This document shows positions 37,892-48,179 of a stretch of 64,000 bases of DNA, piece after piece. The DNA lies in assembly GCF_041080675.1 (NCBI RefSeq), contig NZ_CP163520.1:6167501-6231500 (forward strand). The letters run 5' to 3'. The translations under genes were made by a program, and so were the position numbers. The notes beneath the pieces are model-generated. The model ran no database searches and was not told the DNA's origin. It was given only the letters and a program-made list of their open reading frames with translations. The number at the start of each line of letters is the position of its first letter. The stretch's first letter is position 1. The DNA is from Streptomyces sp. cg36 (lineage in GTDB: Bacteria > Actinomycetota > Actinomycetes > Streptomycetales > Streptomycetaceae).

Positions 37892-38323
37892 ATGGCGGGA
37901 AACGATCTCGGCGGACTTCTGGGCGGGCTCCTCGGCGGCAGCGGTTCCGGGACCTCGTCGAGCGGCGGCGCCGGGAACATCCTCGGCGCGCTGCTGGGCG
38001 CGCTCGGCGGCGGTGGCCAGTCGAACGGAGGCAATCCGCTCGGCGGGCTGATGGACATGCTGACCAGGTCCGGGCTGACCGACCAGGCGCAGTCCTGGAT
38101 CGGCCCGGGCGACAACCAGCAGGTCACCGGCGCCCAGATCCAGGAGGCCGTGCCGGACGAGACGCTCCAGCAGGTGGCCCGGGAGGCCGGCGTCTCGCCG
38201 CGGGAGGCCGCCGACCAGCTCGCCCAGAGCCTGCCGCAAGCGGTCGACAAGCTGACCCCCGGCGGTGAGCTCCCGCAGGCGGGCACCTCGCTGGAGGACC
38301 TGATCAGGCAGCAGAACCTGTAG
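37892..38323 (+). CDS. YidB-family (DUF937-like) protein
   Basis: 143-aa protein. Residues 1-50 are Gly/Leu/Ser-rich (DLGGLLGGLLGG, NILGALLGALGGGG). The conserved part is GGLMDMLTRSGLTDQAQSWIGPGDNQQVTGAQIQEAVPDETLQQVAREAGVSPREAADQLAQSLPQAVDKLTPGGELP, the YidB/DUF937 signature. No signal peptide or membrane helix is clear. The function is unknown; some homologues affect biofilm or envelope traits. ATG 37892 follows a weak AGG at 37886-37888. The gene is monocistronic. Confidence 0.8.
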   Translation: MAGNDLGGLLGGLLGGSGSGTSSSGGAGNILGALLGALGGGGQSNGGNPLGGLMDMLTRSGLTDQAQSWIGPGDNQQVTGAQIQEAVPDETLQQVAREAGVSPREAADQLAQSLPQAVDKLTPGGELPQAGTSLEDLIRQQNL

Positions 38324-38674
38324 GAGCCGGCTTCGGCTGTGCCCCGGGCCCGGAGCGGGCTACCGGCGCACCCCGGTGCCGGTCCGGCGGCCCGTGCGGT
38401 CGCCACCCCGCCGGGCGGGCCCGGAGACGGCGACCGGCGCGGCACCGCCGCCGCTCCGGCGGCCCGGACCGGCCGGGTGCCCTTCGGTCGTGCACCGGGC
38501 CCGGTCCGTACGGATGCCCGCACGGGTGCCTTCGGTCGTGCCCCGGCCCGGATGCGGTGGCCGCCGCGCACCGATGCCGGGCCCACTGGCTAGGCTGGCC
38601 GGGGGGCCCGTACGGGTACCTCCGGCCGTGCCCCGAGCCCGGACGGCCGCCGCACTGCGCAAGGACACCACCCC
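38324..38674. other. Gene-free 351-bp stretch with degenerate direct repeats
   Basis: No gene is supported. Four related blocks of the form CCTTCGGTCGTGCCCCGGGCCCGG occur at about 38330, 38479, 38528 and 38621. The last leads into the tyrA start region, where AAGGA (38660-38664) serves as SD. No terminator with a T-run or clear promoter was seen. Confidence 0.5.
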
Positions 38675-39760
38675 GTGAGGACCGCACTCGTCATCGGCAC
38701 CGGCCTGATCGGCACGTCCGCGGCCCTGGCCCTCGCCGGGCGCGGCGTCGCCGTCCACCTGGTCGACCACGACCCGGCCCAGGCCCGCACCGCCGCCGCG
38801 CTCGGCGCCGGGACGGACGAGATGCCCGGGGGCCGGGTGGACCTGGCGGTCGTCGCGGTGCCGCCCGCCCATGTCGCCGCCACCCTGGCCGAGCTCATCG
38901 GGGCGGGCGCCGCGCGCGCGTACCTCGACGTGGCCAGCGTCAAGGGCGGTCCGCGCCGCGAGCTGGAGGCGCTGGGCTGCGACCTCACCTCGTACATCGG
39001 TACGCACCCGATGTCCGGCAAGGAGCGCTCGGGGCCGCTCGCCGCCACCGCCGACCTCTTCGAGGGCCGCCCCTGGGTGCTCACCCCGACCCGGGACACC
39101 GACACCGAGGTGCTCAACCTCGCCCTGGAGCTGGTCGCGCTCTGCCGCGCGGTGCCGGTGGTGATGGACGCGGACGCGCACGACCGCGCGGTGGCGCTCG
39201 TCTCGCACACCCCGCAGCTGGTCTCCTCCATGGTCGCCGCCCGGCTGGAGCAGGCGGACGAGACGGCGGTGCGGCTGTGCGGGCAGGGCATCCGGGACGT
39301 CACCCGGATCGCCGCCTCCGACCCCCGGATGTGGGTGGAGATCCTCTCCGCCAACCCGGGCCCGGTCGCCGACGTGCTGGCGGGGATCGCCGCCGACCTG
39401 GACGAGACGGTACGGGCGCTGCGCTCCCTGGAGTCCGGCGACGAGCAGAAGCGGCGCGGCGGCGCGGCCGGAGTCGAGGACGTGCTGCGGCGCGGCAACG
39501 CGGGCCGCGAGCGCGTCCCCGGCAAGCACGGCGCGGCCCCCACGGCGTACGAGGTCGTCGCGGTGCTGATCAGCGACCAGCCGGGCGAGCTGGCCCGGAT
39601 CTTCGCGGACGCGGGCCGCGCCGGGGTCAACATCGAGGACGTGCGGATCGAGCACGCGACCGGGCAGCAGGCGGGCCTGGTCCAGCTGATGGTCGAGCCC
39701 GCCGCCGTCCCGGGCCTCACCGCCTCGCTGCGGGAGCGGGGCTGGGCCATCCGGCAGTAG
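38675..39760 (+). CDS. tyrA: Prephenate dehydrogenase with C-terminal ACT domain
   Basis: 361-aa enzyme of tyrosine synthesis. The Rossmann start TALVIGTGLIGTSAALALAGRG is followed by DVASVKGGPRREL and the substrate-binding TSYIGTHPMSGKERSGP, with the helical dimerisation domain after. Residues about 285-361 form an ACT domain (YEVVAVLISDQPGELARIFADAGRAGVNIEDVRIEH), probably for tyrosine feedback. GTG 38675 has AAGGA 10 nt upstream. Order tyrA-cmk-plsC-der is conserved in Streptomyces. Confidence 0.92.
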   Translation: MRTALVIGTGLIGTSAALALAGRGVAVHLVDHDPAQARTAAALGAGTDEMPGGRVDLAVVAVPPAHVAATLAELIGAGAARAYLDVASVKGGPRRELEALGCDLTSYIGTHPMSGKERSGPLAATADLFEGRPWVLTPTRDTDTEVLNLALELVALCRAVPVVMDADAHDRAVALVSHTPQLVSSMVAARLEQADETAVRLCGQGIRDVTRIAASDPRMWVEILSANPGPVADVLAGIAADLDETVRALRSLESGDEQKRRGGAAGVEDVLRRGNAGRERVPGKHGAAPTAYEVVAVLISDQPGELARIFADAGRAGVNIEDVRIEHATGQQAGLVQLMVEPAAVPGLTASLRERGWAIRQ

Positions 39761-39781
39761 CCCCGCCACCGGGGGCGGGGC
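39760..39781. terminator. Hairpin after tyrA
   Basis: GCCCCGCC/GGCGGGGC (39760-39767 with 39774-39781), 8-bp stem and 6-nt loop, begins at the last base of the tyrA stop. There is no T-tract, so it may only attenuate. Confidence 0.4.
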
Positions 39782-39886
39782 CCGCCGGGCGCCGGGCGGG
39801 GGCGCGCGGCCGGGCCGGTAACCTTAGACGCGGGGCGGATGTGTGGCCGCCCAGCCCGTCCCCGTACCAGGAAGGTGTCCGTCACC

Positions 39887-40582
39887 GTGGAAAGCGCCGC
39901 CCGGACCGCTCCGGCAGCTGTGATCGTCGCCATCGACGGCCCGTCCGGCACCGGCAAGTCCAGCACCTCCAAGGCGGTCGCCGCCAAGCTGGGGCTGAGC
40001 TATCTGGACACCGGCGCCCAGTACCGGGCCATCACCTGGTGGATGCTCACCAACGGCGTGGACACCGAGGACCCGGCGGCGATCGCGACCGCCGCCGCCA
40101 AGCCCGTCATCGTCTCCGGCACCGACCCCGCCGCGCCGACCATCACGGTCGACGGCCTCGACGCGTCCGGTCCCATCCGTACGCAGGAGGTCACCGCCAA
40201 GGTCAGCGCCGTCAGCGCGGTCCCGGAGGTGCGGGCGCTGATCACCCAGCTCCAGCGGGACACCGCCGCCTCGGCCGGGGCGGGCATCGTGGTCGAGGGC
40301 CGTGACATCGGCACGACCGTGCTGCCCGACGCCGATCTGAAGGTGTTCCTCACCGCCTCCCCGGAGGCGCGCGCCGCCCGGCGCAGCGGCGAGCTCAAGG
40401 GCGTGGACGTGGCCACCACCCGCGAGGCCCTGATCAAGCGGGACGCGGCCGACTCCAGCCGCAAGACGTCCCCGCTGGCCAAGGCCGACGACGCCGTCGA
40501 GGTGGACACCACCGAGCTCACGCTGGACCAGGTCATCGAGTGCGTGGTCACCCTCGTCGAGGAGAAGCGGGCGGCCAGGTGA
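39887..40582 (+). CDS. cmk: Cytidylate kinase
   Basis: 231-aa (d)CMP kinase. The P-loop VIVAIDGPSGTGKSSTSKAVA and YLDTGAQYRAITWWML are signatures, with IVVEGRDIGTTVLPDADLKVFLTASPEARAARR and the KRDAADSSRKTSPLAKADDAVEVDTTELTLDQVI C-terminus. GTG 39887 is favoured: AGGAAGG at 39869-39875 lies 11 nt upstream and the length then fits the family. An upstream in-frame ATG at 39839 would add 16 unconserved residues. The stop overlaps the plsC-like start. Confidence 0.93.
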   Translation: MESAARTAPAAVIVAIDGPSGTGKSSTSKAVAAKLGLSYLDTGAQYRAITWWMLTNGVDTEDPAAIATAAAKPVIVSGTDPAAPTITVDGLDASGPIRTQEVTAKVSAVSAVPEVRALITQLQRDTAASAGAGIVVEGRDIGTTVLPDADLKVFLTASPEARAARRSGELKGVDVATTREALIKRDAADSSRKTSPLAKADDAVEVDTTELTLDQVIECVVTLVEEKRAAR

Positions 40583-41223
40583 CGGCTCCCACGGAGCGCG
40601 GCGCCGAGGTCGGGCGCCGGATCGGCGTCGGACTGATGTACGGGCTGTGGAAGCCGCGGGTGCTGGGCGCCTGGCGGGTTCCGGCGAGCGGCCCGGCCAT
40701 CCTCGCCGTCAACCACGCGCACAACATCGACGGGCCGATGCTGATGGGGACCGCGCCCCGGCCGGTGCACTTCCTCATCAAGAAGGAGGCGTTCGTCGGG
40801 CCGCTGGATCCGTTCCTGCGCGGGATCGGACAGGTCCAGGTGGACCGGTCGACCGTCGACCGGACCGCGATCGACCAGGCCGTCGGGGTGCTCTCCGGGG
40901 GCGGTGTGCTCGGGATCTTCCCCGAGGGCACCCGGGGCGAGGGAGACTTCGCCTCGCTGCGCGCCGGGCTCGCCTACTTCGCCCTGCGGTCGGGGGCGCC
41001 GATCGTGCCGGTGGCGGTGCTGGGAAGCACCGAGCGCCGGGGACGGTTGATAAAGGCGCTGCCGCCGCTGCGCAGCCGGGTGGACGTCGTCTTCGGCGAC
41101 GCCTTCGAGGCGGGCGACGGCAGCGGCCGGCGGACCCGTACGGCGCTGGACGAGGCGACCGTACGGATCCAGGAGCGGCTCACCCGCCACCTGGAGAACG
41201 CCAGGCGCCTCACCGGGCGCTGA
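40579..41223 (+). CDS. 1-acylglycerol-3-phosphate O-acyltransferase (PlsC-like)
   Basis: 214-aa lysophospholipid acyltransferase. Motif I NHAHNID has the H-x4-D catalytic pair; motif III LGIFPEGTRGEG and motif IV IVPVAVLGS are also present. It would acylate lysophosphatidic acid at the inner membrane face. GTG 40579 overlaps the cmk stop, so cmk and this gene are coupled, the usual arrangement in actinobacteria where cmk, plsC and der form one block. No transmembrane helix is obvious, so attachment is peripheral. Confidence 0.9.
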   Translation: MTAPTERGAEVGRRIGVGLMYGLWKPRVLGAWRVPASGPAILAVNHAHNIDGPMLMGTAPRPVHFLIKKEAFVGPLDPFLRGIGQVQVDRSTVDRTAIDQAVGVLSGGGVLGIFPEGTRGEGDFASLRAGLAYFALRSGAPIVPVAVLGSTERRGRLIKALPPLRSRVDVVFGDAFEAGDGSGRRTRTALDEATVRIQERLTRHLENARRLTGR

Positions 41224-41293
41224 GCGAGACTTGAGACTTGAGTAGTGGACCGGACGCCGGTCCATCGATGACGCAGAACGAGGAACGGACTTC

Positions 41294-42751
41294 ATGAACG
41301 ACCAGCACGACCACGGAGCGCTTGGCGACGCCGAGTACGCGGAGTTCATGGAGCTCGCCGCGGAAGAGGGCTTCGACATCGAGGACGTCGAGGGCGCGAT
41401 CGAGGAGGCGGGCCACGGCCCGCTCCCCGTCCTCGCCGTCGTCGGCCGCCCGAACGTCGGCAAGTCGACCCTGGTGAACCGGATCATCGGCCGCCGCGAG
41501 GCGGTCGTCGAGGACAAGCCGGGCGTCACCCGCGACCGGGTCACCTACGAGGCGGAGTGGGCCGGACGCCGGTTCAAGGTCGTCGACACCGGCGGCTGGG
41601 AGCAGGACGTGCTCGGCATCGACGCGTCCGTCGCCGCCCAGGCGGAGTACGCGATCGAGGCCGCCGACGCCTGTGTCTTCGTGGTGGACGCCAAGGTCGG
41701 CGCCACCGACACCGACGAGGCCGTCGTCAAGCTGCTGCGCCGGGCCGGCAAGCCCGTCGTGCTGTGCGCCAACAAGGTGGACGGCCAGTCGGGCGAGGCG
41801 GACGCCGCCTCCCTGTGGTCGCTGGGCCTCGGCATGCCGCACCCGGTCTCCTCGCTGCACGGCCGCGGCACCGGCGACATGCTGGACGCGGTCCTGGAGG
41901 CGCTCCCGGAGGCGCCCGCGCAGACCTTCGGCGGCGCCGCCCCCGGCGGCCCCCGCCGCATCGCGCTCATCGGCCGCCCGAACGTCGGCAAGTCCTCCCT
42001 CCTGAACAAGGTCGCCAAGGAGGACCGCGTCGTCGTCAACGAGCTGGCCGGCACCACCCGCGACCCGGTCGACGAGCTGATCGAGCTCGGCGGGGTGACC
42101 TGGAAGTTCATCGACACCGCGGGCATCCGCAAGCGCGTCCACCTCCAGCAGGGCGCCGACTACTACGCCTCGCTGCGCACGGCCGCCGCCGTCGAGAAGG
42201 CGGAGGTGGCGGTGATCCTGATCGACGCGACCGAGAACATCAGCGTCCAGGACCAGCGGATCATCACCATGGCCGTCGAGTCCGGCCGTGCCGTCGTCAT
42301 CGCGTACAACAAGTGGGACGACCTCGACGAGGAGCGCCGCTACTACCTGGAGCGCGAGATCGAGACCGAGATGCAGCAGGTCTCCTGGGCCCCGCGCGTC
42401 AACGTCTCCGCGCTGACCGGCCGCCACATGGAGAAGCTGGTCCCGGCGATCGAGACCGCGCTGGCGGGCTGGGAGACCCGGGTCCCCACCGGCCGGCTCA
42501 ACGCCTTCCTCGGTGAGATCGTCGCCGCCCACCCGCACCCGATCCGCGGCGGCAAGCAGCCGCGCATCCTCTTCGGCACCCAGGCCGGCACCAAGCCGCC
42601 GCGCTTCGTGCTCTTCGCCTCCGGCTTCCTGGAGCACGGCTACCGCCGCTTCGTCGAGCGCCGGCTGCGCGAGGAGTTCGGCTTCGAGGGCACCCCGATC
42701 CACCTTTCGGTGCGGGTGCGCGAGAAGCGCGGCGCCAACCGGAAGAAGTAA
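41294..42751 (+). CDS. der: Ribosome biogenesis GTPase Der (EngA)
   Basis: 485-aa protein with two tandem G domains, the Der hallmark. The first P-loop is [14 protein letters not shown] with DTGGWEQD and NKVD; the second [14 protein letters not shown] with DTAGIRKR and NKWD. A C-terminal KH-like domain ends [11 protein letters not shown]. An acidic about 45-residue head precedes the first G domain, typical of actinobacteria. It assists 50S subunit assembly. ATG 41294 has a GAGGAA-type SD. A GC hairpin follows. Confidence 0.95.
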   Translation: MNDQHDHGALGDAEYAEFMELAAEEGFDIEDVEGAIEEAGHGPLPVLAVVGRPNVGKSTLVNRIIGRREAVVEDKPGVTRDRVTYEAEWAGRRFKVVDTGGWEQDVLGIDASVAAQAEYAIEAADACVFVVDAKVGATDTDEAVVKLLRRAGKPVVLCANKVDGQSGEADAASLWSLGLGMPHPVSSLHGRGTGDMLDAVLEALPEAPAQTFGGAAPGGPRRIALIGRPNVGKSSLLNKVAKEDRVVVNELAGTTRDPVDELIELGGVTWKFIDTAGIRKRVHLQQGADYYASLRTAAAVEKAEVAVILIDATENISVQDQRIITMAVESGRAVVIAYNKWDDLDEERRYYLEREIETEMQQVSWAPRVNVSALTGRHMEKLVPAIETALAGWETRVPTGRLNAFLGEIVAAHPHPIRGGKQPRILFGTQAGTKPPRFVLFASGFLEHGYRRFVERRLREEFGFEGTPIHLSVRVREKRGANRKK

Positions 42752-42763
42752 CCCCTCGGGGGC

Positions 42764-42789
42764 GGGGCCGGGCCGGAGCGTCCGGCCCC
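42764..42789. terminator. Hairpin after der
   Basis: GGGGCCGG/CCGGCCCC (42764-42771 with 42782-42789), 13 nt after the der stop and 13 nt before the end of the convergent gene. It has no T-tract. Confidence 0.5.
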
Positions 42790-42801
42790 GGTCTCAAGGT
42801 C

Positions 42802-43221
42802 TCAAAGGCCCCTGCGGGGCGCGGGCGGCAGTGCCGCCGGGAGCTGGTGGAGCCCGGTGTACTGCCGCCCCTGCACGGCGCCGCCCGCCATGCCCGCGCC
42901 GCTCATCTGCCAGGCGACGCCGCTGTGCGCGGGGTACGGCTGGAGGCTGGGGACGGGCTGGGGGTGCGGCATCTGCGGGTGCTGCTGGTGGGCGGGGCGG
43001 AAGCTGTGCGCCCCGGTGTGCCCGAGCGCGGCGAAGCCGCGGAAGCCGAGGTCGTCCTCGCCGCTGCGATCGCCCGGCAGCGCCCGGAAGGACCTGCGGT
43101 ACTCGGAGTACAGCGCGTCGTAGATCGGCGTGGGCGAGTGGGCGCCCGTGAAGTCCTGCGCGGGGCGCATGTTGGGGATCTGTGACTGGTACGGCTGGCG
43201 GGAGGGCTCGTATGCGTGCAC
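42802..43221 (-). CDS. Conserved hypothetical protein, Pro/Gln/His-rich
   Basis: 139-aa protein. The N-terminal half is the more structured part (SPTPIYDALYSEYRRSFRALPGDRSGEDDLGFRGFAALG). The C-terminal half is Pro/Gln/His-rich (HQQHPQMPHPQPVPSLQPYP) and likely disordered. The start is GTG at 43221. No known domain, signal peptide or membrane segment is recognised. From memory, a similar gene follows der in other Streptomyces, supporting a real gene. Confidence 0.65.
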   Translation of the reverse strand: MHAYEPSRQPYQSQIPNMRPAQDFTGAHSPTPIYDALYSEYRRSFRALPGDRSGEDDLGFRGFAALGHTGAHSFRPAHQQHPQMPHPQPVPSLQPYPAHSGVAWQMSGAGMAGGAVQGRQYTGLHQLPAALPPAPRRGL

Positions 43222-43533
43222 GTAGGTGCCAACGACCCCGGCAGCCCCGGGATGCGGGCTGACGGCGGATATCGCGCACCACCGGATGCACGGGGCCTTC
43301 CGGGCGCACGCGGGGGCTCGCCGCCGACCGGCCCCGGCCGGAGCCGGACCGGCGGCGGGTGCCGTGACGAAGAGCGGCGCGGCTCCGGGGGAACGGCGGC
43401 GGGCTCTGGACGCACGGCGGCGCGGCTCCGGACGAACAGCGGCGGTCCGGACCGACGGCGGCGGGGGCCCGGACCGGTGCGTGGTCCGGGCCCCCTGCGG
43501 TGCGGGCGCGCCCGTGGCGGTGCGGGGGTCAGC
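43222..43533. other. Gene-free 312-bp stretch with ACGGCGGCGG-rich repeats
   Basis: Between two co-directional minus-strand genes. From about 43380 to 43490 there are short degenerate repeats of GGCTCCGGACGAACGGCGGCGG type and a GGGGCCCGGACC/GGTCCGGGCCCC inverted pair (about 43473-43495) that could terminate the upstream-lying gene or attenuate. Nothing in it codes convincingly on either strand. Confidence 0.45.
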
Positions 43534-44307
43534 TCACGTGCCCGCCAGCGGCATCGCCACCGACACCAGGGTGCCGTCGGAGGCGGCCTTCTCCAGGGCG
43601 TCGCGCAGCAGGTCCTCGCGGGGCTGCTGGCCGATCGCGCCGACCGGGGCGGCGAAGACCAGGACGCGCTGGGTGCGGTTGGCCGCCGCGCGCCAGCCCT
43701 CGGTCACCTGGAGCGGCTGGTGGGCCTGCCACCAGGAGACGGGGCTGGAACCGGCGCCCGTGCCCGGCTGGAGGATCGCGTGCAGCTGGCCCATGGCGAG
43801 CAGCACCGACCAGCCCGAGAGCACCGAGGGCATCCGGCCGACGTCGGTGACCGGCACGAAGCCCTGCTCGATGAGGAGGGGCAGGAACTCGTCCGTCGGC
43901 CCCGTGGAGCCGGGGCGGGCGATGGGGGCGGTCGGCTCCACCACGAGCGCCGGGTGCAGCGCGCCCTCGATCAGGATGAGGCCGCTGGTGATGCCGAGGA
44001 CGGCCTGCCGGGGAGCGGCGCCCCCGAACTCGTCCCCGGTGATGGACCGCACGGCCCCCTGGAGCTGCTCCTCGGAGACCTGGACGACCTGGGAGGGGAT
44101 GCAGGAGGCATGGGCGAAGGCGAGGACCGCGGTCTCCTCGCCGACGAAGAGGACGGTGCTGGTGGCTTCGTTCTCGGAGTCGCCCGGGGTGCGGCAGGAG
44201 GTGCAGTCGTAGCTGCCCGGGGCGTTCTCGCCGGCGAGCAGCCGGTCGGCTTCTTCGTCGCCGATCTCGGCGCGGACGTCCTCGCTGACGTCGAGCATGC
44301 GCGGCAC
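43534..44307 (-). CDS. Conserved hypothetical protein with a Cys-pair segment
   Basis: 257-aa protein of unknown function. The N-terminus EDVRAEIGDEEADRLLAGENAPGSYDCTSCRTPGD contains a CxxC that may bind metal. The centre is a hydrophobic beta/alpha region (TVLFVGEETAVLAFAHASCIPSQVVQ). No signal peptide or membrane helix is seen. GTG 44307 is well supported by AGGAG 7 nt upstream. It resembles a Streptomyces-conserved family found near der and is probably monocistronic. Confidence 0.75.
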   Translation of the reverse strand: MPRMLDVSEDVRAEIGDEEADRLLAGENAPGSYDCTSCRTPGDSENEATSTVLFVGEETAVLAFAHASCIPSQVVQVSEEQLQGAVRSITGDEFGGAAPRQAVLGITSGLILIEGALHPALVVEPTAPIARPGSTGPTDEFLPLLIEQGFVPVTDVGRMPSVLSGWSVLLAMGQLHAILQPGTGAGSSPVSWWQAHQPLQVTEGWRAAANRTQRVLVFAAPVGAIGQQPREDLLRDALEKAASDGTLVSVAMPLAGT

Positions 44308-44498
44308 GGGTGGCTCCTACTGGATGCGTCGCCGGGTGGTTCCCGGCTCTTGAAAGGACAACGGCGGATCTGTGGCAGGGGTCACGCCCCGGGCCGGGCG
44401 TAATCCGACGGCCGTGCGCGGAGGGTGAGAGCGTGGCCGGAATCTCTCACTCCACGTCAACCGGTCGTGCAGGTGCGGAAGTTGGACCGGTGAGGTGA

Positions 44499-45539
<1,041 letters not shown>

Positions 45540-45578
45540 CCGCACCCGCCCGGTGCCCGCGGGCACTTCGGGCGCCAC

Positions 45579-45610
45579 TGCCCCGCCCGGTCGCCCGACC
45601 GGGCGGGGCA
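45579..45610. terminator. Bidirectional terminator between rpf-like gene and ctaD
   Basis: A perfect 14-bp stem (45579-45592 with 45597-45610) with a 4-nt loop, placed between two convergent genes. Confidence 0.75.
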
Positions 45611-45657
45611 CGTGCGTCCGGGCGGGGCGGCGACCGGCCGCCGCACCGCGCCCCGGC

Positions 45658-47364
45658 CTACCGCCCCCCGGTCTCCGCCCCGCTCTCCCGCTCCTTGGGC
45701 CGCTCGGGCGCCAGGTCGTCGCGGAACGGCGCGAACTCGGGGTGGTGCAGGTCGAAGGCGGGCGACTCGGTGCGGATCCGGGGGATGGTCACGAAGTTGT
45801 GGCGCGGCGGCGGGCAGGAGGTCGCCCACTCCAGCGAGCGCCCGAACCCCCAGGGGTCGTCGACCTCCACCTTCGTCCCGTACTTCGCGGTCTTCCAGAC
45901 GTTGTAGAGGAACGGGAAGGTGGACATGCCGAGCAGGAAGGCGCCGATGGTGGAGACCGTGTTGAGCGCGGTGAAGCCGTCGGCGGCCAGATAGTCCGCG
46001 TACCGGCGCGGCATGCCCTCGGCGCCCAGCCAGTGCTGGACCAGGAAGGTGGTGTGGAAGCCGACGAAGAGCGTCCAGAAGTGGATCTTGCCGAGCCGTT
46101 CGTCGAGCATCTTCCCGGTGAACTTGGGCCACCAGAAGTAGAAGCCGCCGAAGGTGGCGAAGACGACCGTGCCGAAGACGACGTAGTGGAAGTGGGCGAC
46201 CACGAAGTACGAGTCGGTCACATGGAAGTCCAGCGGGGGCGAGGCGAGGATGACGCCGGTGAGCCCGCCGAACAGGAAGCTGATGAGGAAGCCGACCGCC
46301 CACAGCATCGGGGTCTCGAAGCTGAGCGAGCCGCGCAGCATGGTGCCGGTCCAGTTGAAGAACTTCACGCCGGTGGGGACCGCGATCAGGAACGACATGA
46401 ACGAGAAGAACGGCAGCAGTACCGCGCCGGTCGCGAACATGTGGTGCGCCCACACCACGACGGAGAGGCCGGTGATCGCCATGGTGGCGCCGATGAGGGT
46501 GAGGTAGCCGAAGATCGGCTTGCGGGCGAAGACCGGGATGATCTCGCTGATGATCCCGAAGAACGGCAGCGCGATGATGTAGACCTCGGGATGGCCGAAG
46601 AACCAGAAGAGGTGCTGCCACAGCAGCGCGCCTCCCCACTGGGGTTCGAAGACCACCGAGCCGAACCTGCGGTCCGCCTCCAGGACCAGCAGCGCCGCCG
46701 CCAGCACCGGGAAGGCCAGCAGCACCAGGATCGAGGTGAAGAGCACGTTCCAGGTGAAGACCGGCATCCGGAACATCGTCATGCCCGGCGCGCGCATCCC
46801 GATGATCGTGGTCAGGAAGTTGACCGCGCCCAGGATCGTGCCGAAGCCGGAGAGCGCGAGCCCCATGATCCACAGGTCGGCGCCGACACCGGGGGAGCGG
46901 GTCGCCGAGTTGAGCGGCGCGTAGGCGAACCAGCCGAAGGCGGCGGGGCCGTCGGGCACGAGCAGCGAGCCCAGCACGATGAGCCCGCCGAACAGGAACA
47001 GCCAGTACGCCAGCATGTTGAGCCGGGGGAAGGCGACGTCGGGGGCGCCGATCTGGAGCGGCATGATCTCGTTGGCGAAGCCGGCGAAGGTCGGGGTCGC
47101 GAAGAGCAGCAGCATGATCGTGCCGTGCATGGTGAACATCTGGTTGAAGGTGTTGTTCGACATGATCTGGAGCCCGGGGCGGGCCAGCTCGGCCCGCATC
47201 AGCATGGCCATCAGCCCGGCGATCAGGAAGAAGCCGAACGACGTGATCAGGTAGAGGTGCCCGATCTTCTTGTGGTCCGTGGTGGTCAGCCAGTCCACGA
47301 CGACCCGGCCCGACGTACGGGCCTCCACCGGTTCCGCCTGCGCGCTCTCCGTCTCCGTACCCAT
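45658..47364 (-). CDS. ctaD: Cytochrome c oxidase subunit I (aa3 type), isolated copy
   Basis: 568-aa heme-copper oxidase subunit with about 12 transmembrane helices. Ligand motifs are intact: MFTMHGTIM (low-spin heme His), the HPEVYI His-Tyr pair and WAHHMFATG for CuB, and [11 protein letters not shown] for the two haem axial histidines. It is the catalytic subunit reducing O2 and pumping protons. No ctaC, ctaE or qcr genes are adjacent, so this is a stand-alone copy; a main operon copy elsewhere is expected. ATG 47364 is chosen over an in-frame GTG four codons upstream. Confidence 0.93.
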   Translation of the reverse strand: MGTETESAQAEPVEARTSGRVVVDWLTTTDHKKIGHLYLITSFGFFLIAGLMAMLMRAELARPGLQIMSNNTFNQMFTMHGTIMLLLFATPTFAGFANEIMPLQIGAPDVAFPRLNMLAYWLFLFGGLIVLGSLLVPDGPAAFGWFAYAPLNSATRSPGVGADLWIMGLALSGFGTILGAVNFLTTIIGMRAPGMTMFRMPVFTWNVLFTSILVLLAFPVLAAALLVLEADRRFGSVVFEPQWGGALLWQHLFWFFGHPEVYIIALPFFGIISEIIPVFARKPIFGYLTLIGATMAITGLSVVVWAHHMFATGAVLLPFFSFMSFLIAVPTGVKFFNWTGTMLRGSLSFETPMLWAVGFLISFLFGGLTGVILASPPLDFHVTDSYFVVAHFHYVVFGTVVFATFGGFYFWWPKFTGKMLDERLGKIHFWTLFVGFHTTFLVQHWLGAEGMPRRYADYLAADGFTALNTVSTIGAFLLGMSTFPFLYNVWKTAKYGTKVEVDDPWGFGRSLEWATSCPPPRHNFVTIPRIRTESPAFDLHHPEFAPFRDDLAPERPKERESGAETGGR

Positions 47365-47826
47365 CGCCGCCCCCACTCAGGTGTCAGGCATCAGGCCGGT
47401 AGCCATGATGCTCGTGCGGTACCCGGTCCGACAGGGTGCCTGGGGGCCCCGATAGGCGCATACGAGCCATCGGGCCGGGGGGTCGCCGAGGGCGGCGGGG
47501 AACCCCCTCCGGTGCGGATCGTGTAAGGATGCGGTGAATTCCCCATGACCCGTCAATTTCCGGCGCGGGGCGACCGGACGGTAATTGTGGCGAGTGTTTC
47601 CGGACCGCTCCCGAGGGAATTCCGCAATAGACTCCGACGGGCCGCACAAGGTTGAGCGATTTCCAGCCGGGGTGCGCGGAACTCCCCGTACGAGTGACCA
47701 AGTTCGAGGTAAACATCGTCCAAGATCCTGTGACACAAGTGTGACCGGCGGGGGACGTGGTACGGACGTGGGTGGGGCAGGGGCCCCGGCTTCCGTCGCC
47801 GCCCGAGGCCCCCTACGGTGGCGGGT
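47365..47826. other. Divergent 462-bp region upstream of ctaD, no supported gene
   Basis: AT-richer than its surroundings. It contains two GGAATTCC-like or GAATTCCCC elements (about 47535 and 47618) and GTGACACAAGTGTGAC at about 47729-47744, two GTGAC-type half-sites that could be an operator. No clear -35/-10 pair was fixed. Open frames across it do not look coding. Confidence 0.4.
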
Positions 47827-48042
47827 ATGGCACCCGTACCGACGCCCCCCGCCCGCCCCGACGACGCCCCCGACGCCTATGTCGGCCTGCCCGGCGAAGC
47901 CGCCGAGCGGCTGGCACGCGCGCGTGGCTGGACCACCGTCAGGTCCCTGCCGCCCGGCTCGGTCATCACCATGGAGTACCTCGAAGGACGGCTGAACTTC
48001 GAGGTCGACCACGGCACGGTGACCCGCTGCTGGCGCGGCTGA
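47827..48042 (+). CDS. Small I78-family protease-inhibitor-like protein
   Basis: 71-aa protein. Its second half, from GLPGEAAERLARARGWTTVRSLPPGSVITMEYLEGRLNFEVD to GTVTRCWRG, follows the I78 peptidase-inhibitor family: a G-W-x-x-V-R start, a strand-loop with LNFEVD, and an ending R-C. No signal peptide is present, so if it inhibits a protease it acts in the cytosol or is exported unconventionally. ATG 47827 is used; GTG 47818 would add three residues. It stands alone, divergent from ctaD and facing a bidirectional terminator. Confidence 0.7.
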   Translation: MAPVPTPPARPDDAPDAYVGLPGEAAERLARARGWTTVRSLPPGSVITMEYLEGRLNFEVDHGTVTRCWRG

Positions 48043-48072
48043 CCCGTCCGCCCCGCCCGCGTCCGCGCGCGA

Positions 48073-48114
48073 CGAAGGCCCCGGCCGCTCCGAGTGGAGC
48101 CGCCGGGGCCTTCG
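48073..48114. terminator. Bidirectional terminator
   Basis: A 12-bp outer stem (48073-48084 with 48103-48114) encloses an inner GCTCC/GGAGC hairpin. It lies between the convergent I78-like and PAP2 genes and has A/T-ended arms. Confidence 0.75.
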
Positions 48115-48179
48115 TGCCGCGGGGGTGGTGTGCGTACCGGATCCCCGCTGTCCTGGGGGCCGTCGGGCGGCCCGGGGCC

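Noticed and set aside
43216..44403. Plus-strand open frames of 300-395 aa opposite the two hypothetical genes
   Set aside because: They lie antisense to genes with good SD sites and have low-complexity Gly/Arg/Ala composition.
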